In this document: piece by piece, positions 1 to 7,393 of the stretch
Position numbering within the stretch: position 1 is the stretch's first letter
Layout of the letters: the number at the start of each line of letters is the position of its first letter
Assembly (NCBI GenBank): GCA_002319795.1
Contig: DCFU01000052.1
Coordinates: forward strand, 115,614-129,276
Origin: Megamonas sp. UBA1796
GTDB taxonomy: Bacteria > Bacillota > Negativicutes > Selenomonadales > Selenomonadaceae
Direction: 5' to 3'
DNA length: 13,663 nucleotides
The notes under the pieces: model-generated
What the model saw: the letters and a program-made list of their open reading frames with translations, nothing else
Told to the model about the DNA's origin: nothing
Databases searched by the model: none
Translations under genes and position numbers: made by a program

Positions 1-24
1 CAGAGCTTACAGCAGAGCTTACAG
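1..24 (+). repeat. Two exact tandem copies of a 12-bp unit encoding the HsdS TAEL repeat
   Basis: Bases 1-12 and 13-24 are identical (CAGAGCTTACAG). In the hsdS frame they encode AELTAELTA, that is, repeated T-A-E-L in the central conserved helix between the two TRDs. In the EcoR124I family (known biology) the number of TAEL units, two or three, sets the length of the non-specific spacer in the target. The window starts within the repeat, so more copies may lie to the left. Confidence 0.85.
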
Positions 25-680
25 CCAGGAAAAAGCAGTATGAATATTATCGGGATCAGTTGCTGACGTTTGAAACATCAACGCCAAGAATTCGTTTAGG
101 TGATATTTGTACTGTTATTACTAAAGGGACAACTCCTAAAAAGTATCAGCCATCTGGAATTGCATTTGTTAAAACCGAAGCATTTGATGGTTCAAGAATA
201 GTTCCTGAAAAATTATCGTATGTTGATGAAGAAACTCATTTAGGTTTCTTAAAACGCTCAATTTTACAAGCTGATGATATTTTGATAACAATAGCTGGAG
301 CAACTATAGGAAAGTGTGCAATGGTTCCAGCTAATATATTACCTGCAAATACTAATCAGGCACTGGCGATAATCAGGCTTGATAATGGTAATTATAAAAA
401 ATATGTAATGTATCTACTTCAATCAAATCAAATGAAAGAATATATGCAAAGTAATATAAAAGGGTCAGCACAACCGAATTTAAACTTAAAACAACTTAAT
501 GATTTTACAATTCCGTTACCGAGTGTAGGAGAACAAGAACGCATTGTTTCTATCCTTGACCGCTTTGATTCTCTTTGTAATGATATCACGACTGGTCTGC
601 CGGCGGAGATTGAAGCGCGGCGCAGGCAGTACGAATATTACCGGGATAAACTGCTGACCTTTAAGGAGTTGGGTGCATGA
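1..680 (+). CDS. hsdS: Type I restriction-modification specificity subunit HsdS (3' part; 5' end outside window)
   Basis: HsdS is the DNA-recognition subunit of a type I restriction-modification complex, contacting each half of a bipartite target with one of two target-recognition domains (TRDs). The reading frame is open from base 3 and about 225 residues are visible. They begin in the central conserved spacer (ELTAELTARKKQYEYYRDQL), run through TRD2 (starting near RIRLGDICTVITKG, with the typical ILITIAGATIGK and LNLKQLNDFTIPLPSVGEQE stretches) and end in a second copy of the conserved helix (RRRQYEYYRDKLLTF). TRD1 and the start codon lie to the left. An apparent TTG start at 60 lies inside the conserved helix and is not a real start. 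The stop overlaps the hsdR start as ATGA. TRD2 is visibly more AT-rich than both conserved helices, as expected of exchanged recognition modules. hsdM is presumably upstream, outside the window. The family assignment is secure; the recognition sequence cannot be read from this. Confidence 0.93.
   Translation, partial: ELTAELTARKKQYEYYRDQLLTFETSTPRIRLGDICTVITKGTTPKKYQPSGIAFVKTEAFDGSRIVPEKLSYVDEETHLGFLKRSILQADDILITIAGATIGKCAMVPANILPANTNQALAIIRLDNGNYKKYVMYLLQSNQMKEYMQSNIKGSAQPNLNLKQLNDFTIPLPSVGEQERIVSILDRFDSLCNDITTGLPAEIEARRRQYEYYRDKLLTFKELGA
663..668 (+). promoter_or_regulatory. Ribosome binding site of hsdR inside the end of hsdS
   Basis: AAGGAG ends 8 bases before the hsdR ATG at 677 and lies within the last codons of hsdS. 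It fixes the hsdR start and fits translational coupling across the ATGA overlap. Confidence 0.7.
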
Positions 681-3600
681 AGACTACCTATAATATGGTT
701 GCCAGCCTGGCAGAAAGCACGGTCGTGGCAGAATATGTGCGTGAAGCCGCCGCAGCCTATGAATATCAGAGCGAGGCGGCACTGGAGCAGGAGTTTATCA
801 GCCAGCTCGAATCGCAGGGCTACGAATATCTGTCGATTCATGATGAATCGGCGTTGATCGCCAATCTGCGGCATCAGTTGGAACTTTTAAATGACTATAC
901 ATTTTCTGATAACGAATGGGATGGATTCTTCAAAGAGTCCATTGCCAATGCAAATGAGGACATCGTGACCAAAACGCGGACAATCCAGGAAGATCATGTG
1001 AAGATCCTGCACCGCGACGACGGCACAAGCAAGAATATTACGCTGATCGACAAGAAGAACATTCACAACAACCGCCTGCAGGTATTGAACCAGTATCAGG
1101 AAACGGACGGCAATCATGATACGCGTTATGATGTGACGATTCTCGTCAATGGTCTGCCACTGGTTCATGTTGAGCTCAAGCGGCGTGGTGTTGCCATTCG
1201 TGAGGCATTCAATCAGATTAAGCGCTACCAGCGCGACAGCTTCTGGGCGGCCAGCGGACTTTATGAATACGTACAGATCTTTATCATTTCCAACGGGACG
1301 CATACGAAATATTATTCAAATACAACCCGGCTGAGCCATATCAAGGAAATGGATAAGGGCAGCAAAAGCAAGAGCCAAAAGACCAGCCACAGCTTTGAAT
1401 TCACCTCCGAGTGGGCGGATGGCAAGAATAAAGTTATCCCTGATCTGATTGATTTCACGAAGACCTTTTTGGCGAAGCATACGCTCTTAAATATCCTGAC
1501 GAAATACAGCGTGTTTACGGCGGAGCATTTGCTGCTGGTCATGCGCCCTTATCAGATTGCAGCCACGGAGAAAATATTATCTCGTATAGAAGTTTCAACG
1601 AATTATAAGAAGGCCGGCACGATTGAAGGCGGGGGCTATATCTGGCATACGACGGGCAGTGGCAAGACGCTGACGTCATTCAAAACGGCACAGCTCGCAA
1701 CAAAGTTGCCCTATATTGATAAGGTCCTGTTCGTCGTTGACCGCAAGGATCTCGATTACCAGACGATGCGGGAATACGACCGCTTTGAAAAAGGTGCGGC
1801 CAACAGCAACAAATCGACGCGGGTGCTGCAAAAGCAGCTTGAAGATCCGGCGGCGAATATCATCATCACGACGATCCAGAAGCTCGATGTCTTTATCAGC
1901 AAGAATAAAAAGCACGAGGTATATAAAAAGCATGTTGTCATCATTTTTGACGAGTGCCATCGCTCGCAGTTTGGCAACATGCATCAGCAAATTACCAAGC
2001 ACTTCAAAAAGTATCATCTGTTTGGTTTTACGGGTACGCCGATTTTTGCTGTGAATTCCAGAAGCGGCGACAATCCGCTTCTTAAGACGACGGAGCAGGT
2101 TTTTGGCGAAAAACTCCATACATACACCATCGTCAATGCCATCAATGATGGCAATGTTCTGCCCTTTCGCATTGATTACATCAATACGATCAAAGAAAAG
2201 GAAGATACGCAGGATAAAAAGGTATCCGCAATTGATAAGGAAAAAGCATTGGGGGCACCAGAACGCATTCGCAAGATTGTTGCCTATACGTTGGAGCATT
2301 TCGATCAAAAGACAAAGCGCAACAGTTTTTATTCGATCAAGGGGCAGAGGGTAGCTGGGTTTAATTCTATTTTTGCCGCAAGCTCGATTCCGGTTGCGAT
2401 GCAGTATTATCAGGAATTCAAGCGGCAGCTCGAAGCAAACGGGCGTAAGCTGACAATTGCCACGATATTCAGCTATCAGGCCAATGAAGAAGATCCGGAC
2501 GATCTTATTGCCGATGAGGACTTTGATACCGACCGTCTGGATCAGACCTCCCGTGATTTTTTAGAAAGTGCCATTGCTGATTACAATGCAGCCTTCAATG
2601 TCAACTTCGATACCTCAGCGGATAAATTCCAAAACTACTACAAGGATCTTTCGCAGCGCGTAAAAGACCGGGAAGTTGATATCCTGATCGTGGTGGACAT
2701 GTTCCTGACCGGCTTTGATGCGACCACCCTGAATACCTTGTGGGTCGACAAGAATTTGCGCCATCATGGTCTGATCCAGGCGTTTTCCCGGACGAACCGT
2801 ATTTTGAATTCGGTTAAGACCTATGGGAATATCGTCTGTTTCCGCAATCTGGAAAAAGAAACAAACGATGCAATTGCCTTGTTTGGCGATAAGGATGCCG
2901 GCGGCATCGTTCTGCTCAAAAAATATGAGGCGTATTACAATGGATACGATGAAGACGGCAAGCATCATGATGGATATACCGAACTTATCGAGAAATTAGA
3001 GCAGAATTTCCCTGTGGGAGAAGCTATTATCGGCGAGCAAAACCAAAAGGATTTTATCGCTTTGTATGGCTCGATTTTACGGTTCAAGAACATATTGACT
3101 GCTTTCGACCAGTTTGCCGGACAGGAAATTCTGTCCAGCCGGGACTTTCAGGATTATCAGAGTGTATATATTGATTTGTATCAGGAGTTTACGAAGAAGA
3201 GCAGCGATAAGGAAAACATCAATGCGGATGTTGTTTTTGAGATTGAGCTAATCAAGCAGGTCGAAATCAACCTTGATTATATACTGATGCTGGTGGCGAA
3301 ATATCACGATTCGAACTGTCAGGATAAGAGCATTCTTACGACGATTACCAAAGCCGTCGATTCGAGCCTGCAGCTCCGCAGTAAGAAGGAACTTATCGAA
3401 ACCTTCCTTGCGGGTATAAACGCATCGAGCAGGGTGGAAGAGGACTGGCGGGATTTTGTCAAAAAGCAGAAAGAAACCGATCTAGCCAAGCTTATTGCTG
3501 AGGAAAAACTCAAGCCTGAGGAAACCAAGAACTTTATTGACCTGTCGCTCCGTGATGGCATGCTCAGGACGACGGGTACGGATATCGACAAGATCCTGCC

Positions 3601-3700
3601 GCCGGTATCGCGCTTTGGCAGCAGTAATAGAACTGAGAAAAAAGAGGGGATTATTGAAAAACTGAAGCGGTTTTTTGAGAAGTATCTTGGGGTAGCGTAA
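677..3700 (+). CDS. hsdR: Type I restriction endonuclease subunit R (EcoR124I/type IC-like)
   Basis: HsdR is the motor and nuclease subunit: it translocates DNA with ATP and cuts at a distance from the site bound by HsdS/HsdM. The 1007-residue product is close to EcoR124I R (about 1040). In order: a PD-(D/E)xK nuclease with D152 and E166-L-K168, almost at the same positions as the EcoR124I catalytic residues; a QxxxY motif (Q180-IKR-Y184); a PYQ motif at 291-293; Walker A HTTGSGKT (324-331); DECH (425-428); FTGTP motif III (451-455); motif V region VVDMFLTGFDAT (672-683); motif VI QAFSRTNR (701-708); and a helical C-terminal region that should hold the complex-contacting part. All catalytic motifs are intact, so it should be functional. 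The start overlaps the hsdS stop. No terminator is evident after its stop at 3698-3700. Confidence 0.96.
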   Translation: MKTTYNMVASLAESTVVAEYVREAAAAYEYQSEAALEQEFISQLESQGYEYLSIHDESALIANLRHQLELLNDYTFSDNEWDGFFKESIANANEDIVTKTRTIQEDHVKILHRDDGTSKNITLIDKKNIHNNRLQVLNQYQETDGNHDTRYDVTILVNGLPLVHVELKRRGVAIREAFNQIKRYQRDSFWAASGLYEYVQIFIISNGTHTKYYSNTTRLSHIKEMDKGSKSKSQKTSHSFEFTSEWADGKNKVIPDLIDFTKTFLAKHTLLNILTKYSVFTAEHLLLVMRPYQIAATEKILSRIEVSTNYKKAGTIEGGGYIWHTTGSGKTLTSFKTAQLATKLPYIDKVLFVVDRKDLDYQTMREYDRFEKGAANSNKSTRVLQKQLEDPAANIIITTIQKLDVFISKNKKHEVYKKHVVIIFDECHRSQFGNMHQQITKHFKKYHLFGFTGTPIFAVNSRSGDNPLLKTTEQVFGEKLHTYTIVNAINDGNVLPFRIDYINTIKEKEDTQDKKVSAIDKEKALGAPERIRKIVAYTLEHFDQKTKRNSFYSIKGQRVAGFNSIFAASSIPVAMQYYQEFKRQLEANGRKLTIATIFSYQANEEDPDDLIADEDFDTDRLDQTSRDFLESAIADYNAAFNVNFDTSADKFQNYYKDLSQRVKDREVDILIVVDMFLTGFDATTLNTLWVDKNLRHHGLIQAFSRTNRILNSVKTYGNIVCFRNLEKETNDAIALFGDKDAGGIVLLKKYEAYYNGYDEDGKHHDGYTELIEKLEQNFPVGEAIIGEQNQKDFIALYGSILRFKNILTAFDQFAGQEILSSRDFQDYQSVYIDLYQEFTKKSSDKENINADVVFEIELIKQVEINLDYILMLVAKYHDSNCQDKSILTTITKAVDSSLQLRSKKELIETFLAGINASSRVEEDWRDFVKKQKETDLAKLIAEEKLKPEETKNFIDLSLRDGMLRTTGTDIDKILPPVSRFGSSNRTEKKEGIIEKLKRFFEKYLGVA

Positions 3701-3705
3701 AAGGC

Positions 3706-3733
3706 TTGCCAGAAGAAAATCAGCACGTATGAT
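3706..3733 (+). promoter_or_regulatory. Putative sigma-70-type promoter upstream of the DUF2939-like gene
   Basis: TTGCCA at 3706-3711 and TATGAT at 3728-3733 are separated by 16 bases, each hexamer matching the consensus at 5 of 6 positions. The pair lies in the 63-base gap after hsdR, so the next gene may be transcribed independently of the restriction genes. This is a pattern match only. Confidence 0.4.
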
Positions 3734-3763
3734 ATAGATTTTATTAAAGAAGAGAGTGGAATC

Positions 3764-4828
3764 ATGGACGAAAAACAGCGTAGAAGATCGAAAGAATTTA
3801 TTGCAATAGGCGTGGTGTTGATCCTTGTTATTATTGGTGTGGCAGGATATTTCTTGTATTATAAGAAAACGCCAACATATTCATTGAACTTGATTCGTGA
3901 ATCTGTAGAGAAGCATGATTGGGAAACCTTTAATGCACATGTTGATACCGATAGTGTGCTGTCGGGCGCGTTTGATGCGTTTTTGGATGAGGGTATGGGA
4001 GATGCAAAAAATGATGACAGTATTAAGCAGATGGTAAATGGTTTTGCAAAGCTGGTTAAGCCGGCAATTGTGTCAGCCCTTAAGGATGATATTAAGAAAT
4101 TTGTTGAAACAGGAACGGTTGGAACTAAAAATCAGGAGTCCGGAAGTTCGGACAAACAAGATGCAAAAGTCAATACGGATGGAATAAAGAAAAGTGCAGA
4201 CTGGGATGGCATGAAATTTAAGGGCGTTGCCTATACTAAAAAAGCGGATAATGGCATCGCAACGGTTGGGGTTACATTAACGGATGCTCAATTAGGACAA
4301 GATTTTACGTTAAATATAGATATGCGCCAATTGCAGGATGGCACATGGCAGGTTATTGAACTTTCTAATTTGAAGGACTATTTGAAAGCTATTGAGAAGG
4401 CAAAGAAAGATAAACTGGCAGAATTGAATCAGCCGTTGCAGGACCAAATCAATCAGGTTATCAATATAAAATCAACAACTGCAATGGTTGTGTCTAAAGA
4501 CCCATACGGTTTTTCCAAAACTCTGAAAGTACAAATGTCGGTTGCTTATAATAGTGATAAAAGGATTGTATCTGTTCGCGGTGTCGTTTCGGCAATGTTG
4601 GCTGGTGACGATAAACCCTTTGAAATACCGTTTGATATAAAAATAAAAGATCAGTCTATCAAAAATGGGAATATGTGGGTTGCGAAAGATCTGAATGGAT
4701 TTATTCCTTCTCAAGCGAAATTTTTACAGGCTGCCGCCGGGACAATACAATCATCTGTGCAAATTACGGGAATAACATATGCAGATGATAGCAAACTTGA
4801 ACTTTATAAGGAATTGCCGAAGGACTAA
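3764..4828 (+). CDS. Membrane-anchored DUF2939-like protein of unknown function
   Basis: The product has 354 residues. A short basic cytoplasmic head (KQRRRSK, 4-10) is followed by one hydrophobic segment (about 12-33, ending FLYYKK), so it should be a single-pass protein with its bulk outside the membrane. The part just after the anchor (TPTYSLNLIRESVEKHDWETF, about 36-56) resembles the start of DUF2939-type proteins, where a chain of short helices follows 'sl..i..a...hD...f'. The rest is lysine- and aspartate-rich, with a low-complexity linker (about 123-138) and likely beta-rich halves (about 150-200 and 240-350). No catalytic motif is recognisable. The ATG follows an AAGAAGAGAG purine run. 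The gene is more AT-rich than hsdR. Its place beside hsdR could be chance; a role in defence is not shown by the sequence. Family assignment is moderate, function unknown. Confidence 0.75.
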   Translation: MDEKQRRRSKEFIAIGVVLILVIIGVAGYFLYYKKTPTYSLNLIRESVEKHDWETFNAHVDTDSVLSGAFDAFLDEGMGDAKNDDSIKQMVNGFAKLVKPAIVSALKDDIKKFVETGTVGTKNQESGSSDKQDAKVNTDGIKKSADWDGMKFKGVAYTKKADNGIATVGVTLTDAQLGQDFTLNIDMRQLQDGTWQVIELSNLKDYLKAIEKAKKDKLAELNQPLQDQINQVINIKSTTAMVVSKDPYGFSKTLKVQMSVAYNSDKRIVSVRGVVSAMLAGDDKPFEIPFDIKIKDQSIKNGNMWVAKDLNGFIPSQAKFLQAAAGTIQSSVQITGITYADDSKLELYKELPKD

Positions 4829-4982
4829 TGCAAGGGGAATATATGAAGACTATATTATCAGTGGCAATCGGATAAGTATTAAAACCCTCGATCTGAATGC
4901 CGATTTTTCAGCGATAAGAATGCAGTTGGACGAGCTTGTGACGGCGTTTTTTGAGATGTATCCAAGGGATGCGTTCGTATGA
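4829..4982 (+). pseudogene. Short coding remnant, family not recognised
   Basis: A frame ending in TGA at 4980-4982 encodes natural-looking protein (for example ISIKTLDLNADFSAIRMQLD, then ELVTAFFEMYPRDAFV), but the coding-like part has no good start: the only in-frame ATG is inside the upstream gene. A purine-rich ribosome-site-like stretch (4832-4838) precedes an ATG at 4843 in a different frame, which encodes only MKTILSVAIG before a stop. A single frameshift near 4870 would join the two pieces into a protein of about 45 residues. Alternatively it is the 3' scrap of a larger gene lost by deletion. I do not recognise the family. The remaining bases to 5038 hold no gene that I can support. 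Confidence 0.35.
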
Positions 4983-5038
4983 TAGATTTTCAGAAAGTCA
5001 TAAATCTGCTTTATCTTGACTAAGGAAAAAGCACAAAA

Positions 5039-6493
5039 TTATTTACAGCTTCTGTCGTGCAGGAGTTCTGCCAGTATAGCGAGCCCGTTTTCCAGCTCCT
5101 GCGGTGATGCATAGGCATAGGATATCCGCAGATGCTGGTTGGACAGGCTATCGTAGATCGTGCCGGGATTCAACAGAATATTTTTCTTACAGGCGGCTTT
5201 GAATAGCTGGTGCATGGATACAGGGGTATTGAGGTGCAGCCAGATATAAAAGCCGCCTTTTGGCGTTTGCCATTCAGCAATGTCGGAAAAATCCCGCTGC
5301 AGGCAGTCGAGCGCCAAGGCCCGGCGGGCACGCAGATGGCTGCGCAGGCGGTTGAGATGCTGGGATTCAAGATCCTGCCGCAGCCATTCGGCTGCCACCC
5401 ACTGCGATAGTGTACTTGAACCATAGTCATGCTGCATCTTGAGATCGGCGAGGCGGCGGATGATTGGCTCGGGGCCGACAATCCAGCCAAGCCGGAGCCC
5501 TGGACCGATAGTTTTGGAAAGACTGCTGATATACAGCACGAGATTGCCCGTATCTAAAGACTTGAGCGTGGGCGGCGGACATTCATCGAGCCAAAGGTCG
5601 CGATAGACATCGTCTTCAATGATAGGCAGACGGGCTTCCTGACAAAAGGAGAGAAGCTTCTGTCTTTGCGTGAGCGGCATGAGGGCGCCTGTCGGGTTGT
5701 GAAAGCTGGGAATGGTATAGAGCAATGCATGGCGGCGTTTTTTTTGCTGAAGATACAGGGATTCCAGGGACAGGCCGTCGTTGGTCATGGGAAGTTCGGA
5801 AAAATGGAGCTGCAGGGAGCGGAACAGCTTGAGGGACAGGAGATACGAGGGCCGTTCGACGAACATGGCATCACGCGGCGCGAGCAGTCCGAAACAGATG
5901 AGCTGCAATGCCTGCAGTGCACCGGATACGATGAGGATTCCTGCGGGGGGGACATGGATGCCGCTTTTTTTCAGATGCTGGCTGATCTGTTCACGTAAAT
6001 ACAAGAGACCCTGCGGTTCCTGATAACCGAAGCTGGAAATTTTTGGTGCGGTTTCACGTATGAGTGTGCGGAGCTCTTCATTGGGAAAAAGCTCGGGGGA
6101 GAGTTCGCCTGTGCCGAGCCGGATCATTGCAGGATCGAATTCCAGATCGTTGATACGCTGTACCATAGGCTGGTTCGAGAGATAAGCGTCGGTTGACAGG
6201 CGTTCATTCCAGCTGCGCGAGGCAGCGGAAAGCTCTGGCCAGGCGGCATCGCTGACGATGATGCCGCTGCCCTGCCGGCTTTTCAGGTAGCCATCGGCTC
6301 TAAGCTCGTCCAGTGCCGTGCAGAGCGTGCTGCGATTTACCCCAAGTCGGGCGGCCAGCAGACGCTGCGCGGGTAAATGGCTGTTCGCCGGCCATTGGCC
6401 GGAGCGAATTTTGTCGCGGATATAGAGATAAATCTGGCGATACAATGGCAGGGCATCTTTTTTTACTGGTTTCCAGTCAATTGAGAGCATCAT
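5039..6493 (-). CDS. MocR-type transcriptional regulator (GntR winged helix fused to aminotransferase fold)
   Basis: MocR proteins bind DNA through an N-terminal GntR-type winged helix and sense PLP-linked ligands with a class I aminotransferase-like domain. The start chosen is the ATG at 6493: on the minus strand AGGAGG lies 7 bases upstream, whereas a possible start at 6526 has none. This gives 484 residues. The winged helix spans about 8-80 (PLYRQIYLYIRDKIRSGQWP, LGVNRSTLCTALDELRADGY, RQGSGI). The aminotransferase fold has HNPTG (265-269), EDDVY (293-297) and the PLP-binding lysine K327 in SSLSKTIGPGLRLGW, with LRISYAYAS near the end for the substrate-carboxylate arginine. All cofactor residues appear intact. 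It is divergent from a LysE-type exporter and near a YczE-type gene, a layout known for MocR regulators. The effector cannot be deduced; pyridoxal phosphate plus an amino acid or amine is plausible. Confidence 0.93.
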   Translation of the reverse strand: MMLSIDWKPVKKDALPLYRQIYLYIRDKIRSGQWPANSHLPAQRLLAARLGVNRSTLCTALDELRADGYLKSRQGSGIIVSDAAWPELSAASRSWNERLSTDAYLSNQPMVQRINDLEFDPAMIRLGTGELSPELFPNEELRTLIRETAPKISSFGYQEPQGLLYLREQISQHLKKSGIHVPPAGILIVSGALQALQLICFGLLAPRDAMFVERPSYLLSLKLFRSLQLHFSELPMTNDGLSLESLYLQQKKRRHALLYTIPSFHNPTGALMPLTQRQKLLSFCQEARLPIIEDDVYRDLWLDECPPPTLKSLDTGNLVLYISSLSKTIGPGLRLGWIVGPEPIIRRLADLKMQHDYGSSTLSQWVAAEWLRQDLESQHLNRLRSHLRARRALALDCLQRDFSDIAEWQTPKGGFYIWLHLNTPVSMHQLFKAACKKNILLNPGTIYDSLSNQHLRISYAYASPQELENGLAILAELLHDRSCK

Positions 6494-6539
6494 GGAAACG
6501 CCTCCTATGCTTTTGACATCAGGCACTGGGCTTTACCTT

Positions 6540-6568
6540 ATCATATCGTTTCGCAAAATGATTTGCAA
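6540..6568 (-). promoter_or_regulatory. Putative promoter of the MocR regulator gene
   Basis: Read on the minus strand, TTGCAA (6568-6563) and TATGAT (6545-6540) are spaced by exactly 17 bases. The start codon lies about 47 bases downstream. The -35 end overlaps an inverted repeat GCAAA-N4-TTTGC (6553-6566), which could be an autoregulatory site. Confidence 0.5.
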
Positions 6569-6571
6569 GAA

Positions 6572-6595
6572 TTGGTTGGTTTTAAAACAAGCCAA
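6572..6595. promoter_or_regulatory. Candidate operator between the divergent mocR and lysE promoters
   Basis: A 24-bp imperfect palindrome centred on GTTTTAAAAC with TTGG and CCAA at its ends lies immediately upstream of both -35 elements. A perfect 10-bp palindrome GCCAATTGGC follows at 6591-6600. ATTGGTTGG (6571-6579) and ATTGGCAGG (6595-6603) are also direct repeats 24 bp apart; MocR sites are often direct repeats. Which element is bound is undetermined. Confidence 0.4.
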
Positions 6596-6602
6596 TTGGC
6601 AG

Positions 6603-6631
6603 GTTACAGGGTGGGAGCCTCTTTGTATAAT
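6603..6631 (+). promoter_or_regulatory. Promoter of the LysE-type exporter gene
   Basis: A perfect TATAAT at 6626-6631 is preceded after 17 bases by GTTACA (6603-6608, 4 of 6 to the -35 consensus). The start codon is about 27 bases downstream. The weak -35 next to a candidate operator would suit activation by the divergent MocR protein. Confidence 0.6.
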
Positions 6632-6657
6632 AGGGATTGTAACAAAGGGGGGATTTT

Positions 6658-7281
6658 GTGGAAAAAGCATTTATCCATGGTTTTGTTTTGGCGGCCGGGC
6701 TTATTTTTCCGTTCGGTGTACAGAACTTGTTCGTTTTGCAGCAGGGAATCGTCCAGACATCTTTTTGGCGTGTGCTGCCCGCAATTATAACTGCGGCAAG
6801 CTGTGATACGATCTTGATACTGCTCGCGGTGAGCAGTATATCGCTGCTCATGTTGCAATTTGTGTTTTTCCGCACGCTGCTGCTTTCGGCAGGCATTGTT
6901 TTTTTGCTTTATATGGGCTGGGTGAATTGGAACAGTCAGCCGGAAACCGATAGAGAAAAGGCGCAGGAGGGCGGCAGACTCACCGTAAGGCAGCAGGTTC
7001 TGTTTGCGGTATCCGTATCGTTGCTGAACCCGTATGCTTTGCTTGATATCATCGGTGTTATCGGAACAAGCTCGCTGCAGTACACAGGGCAGGAGAAGCT
7101 GATTTTTACACTGGCAACGATTTCGGTTTCATGGTTTTGGTTTACTCTGCTGGGCAGTCTGGGCAGATTTTTTACTTCTCTGCAGCGGGATGCGGCAAAA
7201 AAGCGATGCATTAATCGTTTTTCTGCTTTATTTATCTGGGGGACAGCGGTCTATCTTACGTTTCATCTGTTGCTTTCCTGA
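6658..7281 (+). CDS. LysE/ArgO-family amino-acid exporter
   Basis: This family exports basic or other amino acids across the cytoplasmic membrane. The 207-residue product begins at GTG, 5 bases after the G-run AAAGGGGGG. It has the family pattern: FVLAAGLIFPFGVQNLFVLQ (about 9-28, comparable to the ArgO PLGPQN loop), further hydrophobic segments near 36-60 and 66-84, a polar loop (about 88-108), then VSVSLLNPYALLDIIGVIG (about 115-133), matching the conserved LNP...LD stretch, and two further membrane segments to the C-terminus (five to six in all). Its divergence from a MocR regulator suggests control by that protein, with the exported compound or its relative as signal. The substrate is not determinable. 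Family call is firm; ArgO versus other LysE branch is not. Confidence 0.88.
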   Translation: MEKAFIHGFVLAAGLIFPFGVQNLFVLQQGIVQTSFWRVLPAIITAASCDTILILLAVSSISLLMLQFVFFRTLLLSAGIVFLLYMGWVNWNSQPETDREKAQEGGRLTVRQQVLFAVSVSLLNPYALLDIIGVIGTSSLQYTGQEKLIFTLATISVSWFWFTLLGSLGRFFTSLQRDAAKKRCINRFSALFIWGTAVYLTFHLLLS

Positions 7282-7332
7282 TTGTGGAAGGAAACACCGG
7301 GTTGATTTTTTATATGTAAGAGGATTGGGCTA

Positions 7333-7361
7333 TTGTGTTTTTTATTACCAAGTATTAGAAT
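7333..7361 (+). promoter_or_regulatory. Weak putative promoter upstream of the YczE-like gene
   Basis: TAGAAT at 7356-7361 (5 of 6 to the -10 consensus) has a poor -35 (TTGTGT, 7333-7338) at 17-base spacing in the 112-base gap after the exporter gene. No terminator is seen in the gap, so read-through from the lysE promoter is equally possible. Confidence 0.25.
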
Positions 7362-7393
7362 GAGATATAAGGTTTTAAAGAAGAAGGTTTTTT

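Noticed and set aside
60..680. A complete 206-residue hsdS gene starting at TTG 60
   Set aside because: The frame is open to base 3 and the TTG lies in the middle of the conserved HsdS helix; the gene is truncated by the window, not short.
1676..2308. Long minus-strand reading frame inside hsdR
   Set aside because: It is the antisense shadow of helicase motifs in hsdR, with no start context and no recognisable domain.
5012..5038. TGCTTT...AAAGCA stem as terminator between the remnant and the MocR gene
   Set aside because: Only 6 base pairs with a long loop and no clear T-run on either strand.
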